From Gari tellinella (Eukaryota; Mollusca; Bivalvia; Cardiida; Psammobiidae): 64,000 nt of DNA. Position 1 is the stretch's first letter; each line of letters begins with the position of its first letter. The position numbers and the translations under genes are program-made. Of the stretch, positions 63,796 through 64,000 are shown in pieces. The notes under the pieces were generated by a model that was not told the origin of the DNA, did no database searches, and saw nothing but the letters and a program-made list of their open reading frames with translations. Location: the NCBI GenBank assembly GCA_922989275.2, contig OV277871.1, positions 3,906,001 to 3,970,000 of the forward strand, in the 5' to 3' direction.

Positions 63796-64000
63796 ACAAG
63801 TCCAATAATAATATCATATATCATATCTGTATAATGATATAATATTTATATAAATTAAAATAAAAAATACCCACACTTCATAACAGAAATAAACAACTTA
63901 AGTAAATAAACAATTAAATAAACAAATACATCAATAATTAAAAGTATAATAAATATATTTATAAAAGAATAAATGAATACAATAATAAATATAAAATATA

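Larger units (their letters stand above)
59630..64000 (+). mobile_element. 5'-truncated LINE (endonuclease/RT retrotransposon) in a sulfotransferase intron
   Basis: Non-LTR retrotransposon, sense opposite to the host gene. The left junction is inferred from the paralogous intron of copy 1, which matches up to about 59627 (TATAAG...) and then diverges. It enters in the middle of ORF1, so it is 5' truncated, as is common for LINEs. ORF1 remnant 59635-60294, ORF2 60295-63795, then an A/T-rich 3' region (ATAAATAAA-type) running to the end of the window; the 3' end and target duplication lie beyond it. RT motifs suggest the jockey/CR1 superfamily; the exact clade is not assigned. Confidence 0.88.

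Overview
The window is from an animal nuclear genome, most likely a heterodont bivalve; a dreissenid-like mussel is my guess from the repeat families, and I cannot test it. Reasons: intron-split genes with GT-AG splice sites, an animal-type POLD3 gene, tandem cytosolic sulfotransferase genes, a tRNA-derived SINE with a bivalve-like body, an endonuclease plus reverse-transcriptase LINE, and dense AT-rich palindromic repeats, including the stem-loop-headed AGCTCACCTG family common in bivalve genomes.

Layout. (1) 1-11831, + strand: the last nine coding exons (358 codons) of POLD3, the DNA polymerase delta/zeta accessory subunit, ending in a PCNA-binding box. Its introns are filled with palindromic MITEs, and one MITE lies across the 5' splice site of the exon ending at 10208. 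(2) About 11832-38985: no intact gene recognised. It holds MITEs, a stem-loop element with about nine 145-bp tandem units (13771-15417), elements whose terminal inverted repeats are built from short iterated motifs (17477-18073; 20707-23243), a LINE reverse-transcriptase relic, a long fold-back element with GC-rich repeats in its loop (27701-29514), a perfect 185-bp tandem duplication, and a diverged pair of coding-like segments on the - strand (24925-25460). (3) 39004-46649, - strand: a complete six-exon sulfotransferase gene (289 aa). (4) 46650-55585: purine-rich microsatellite, MITEs and AT-rich sequence. (5) 55586-59602, - strand: the last four coding exons of a second sulfotransferase copy with the same exon lengths. 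(6) About 59630-64000, + strand: a 5'-truncated LINE in the upstream intron of that second copy, absent at the same place in the first copy. It keeps the ORF1 C-terminal part and a nearly intact ORF2 with one internal stop.

The host genes are unrelated in function: replication and translesion synthesis (POLD3) versus PAPS-dependent sulfonation (the two sulfotransferases). The most unusual content is repeat architecture: several MITE families share one exchangeable palindromic core whose arms change in a compensatory way, and three element types carry iterated-motif ends. Splice sites and coordinates were read by eye. Family names rest on motifs and structure, not on database searches.
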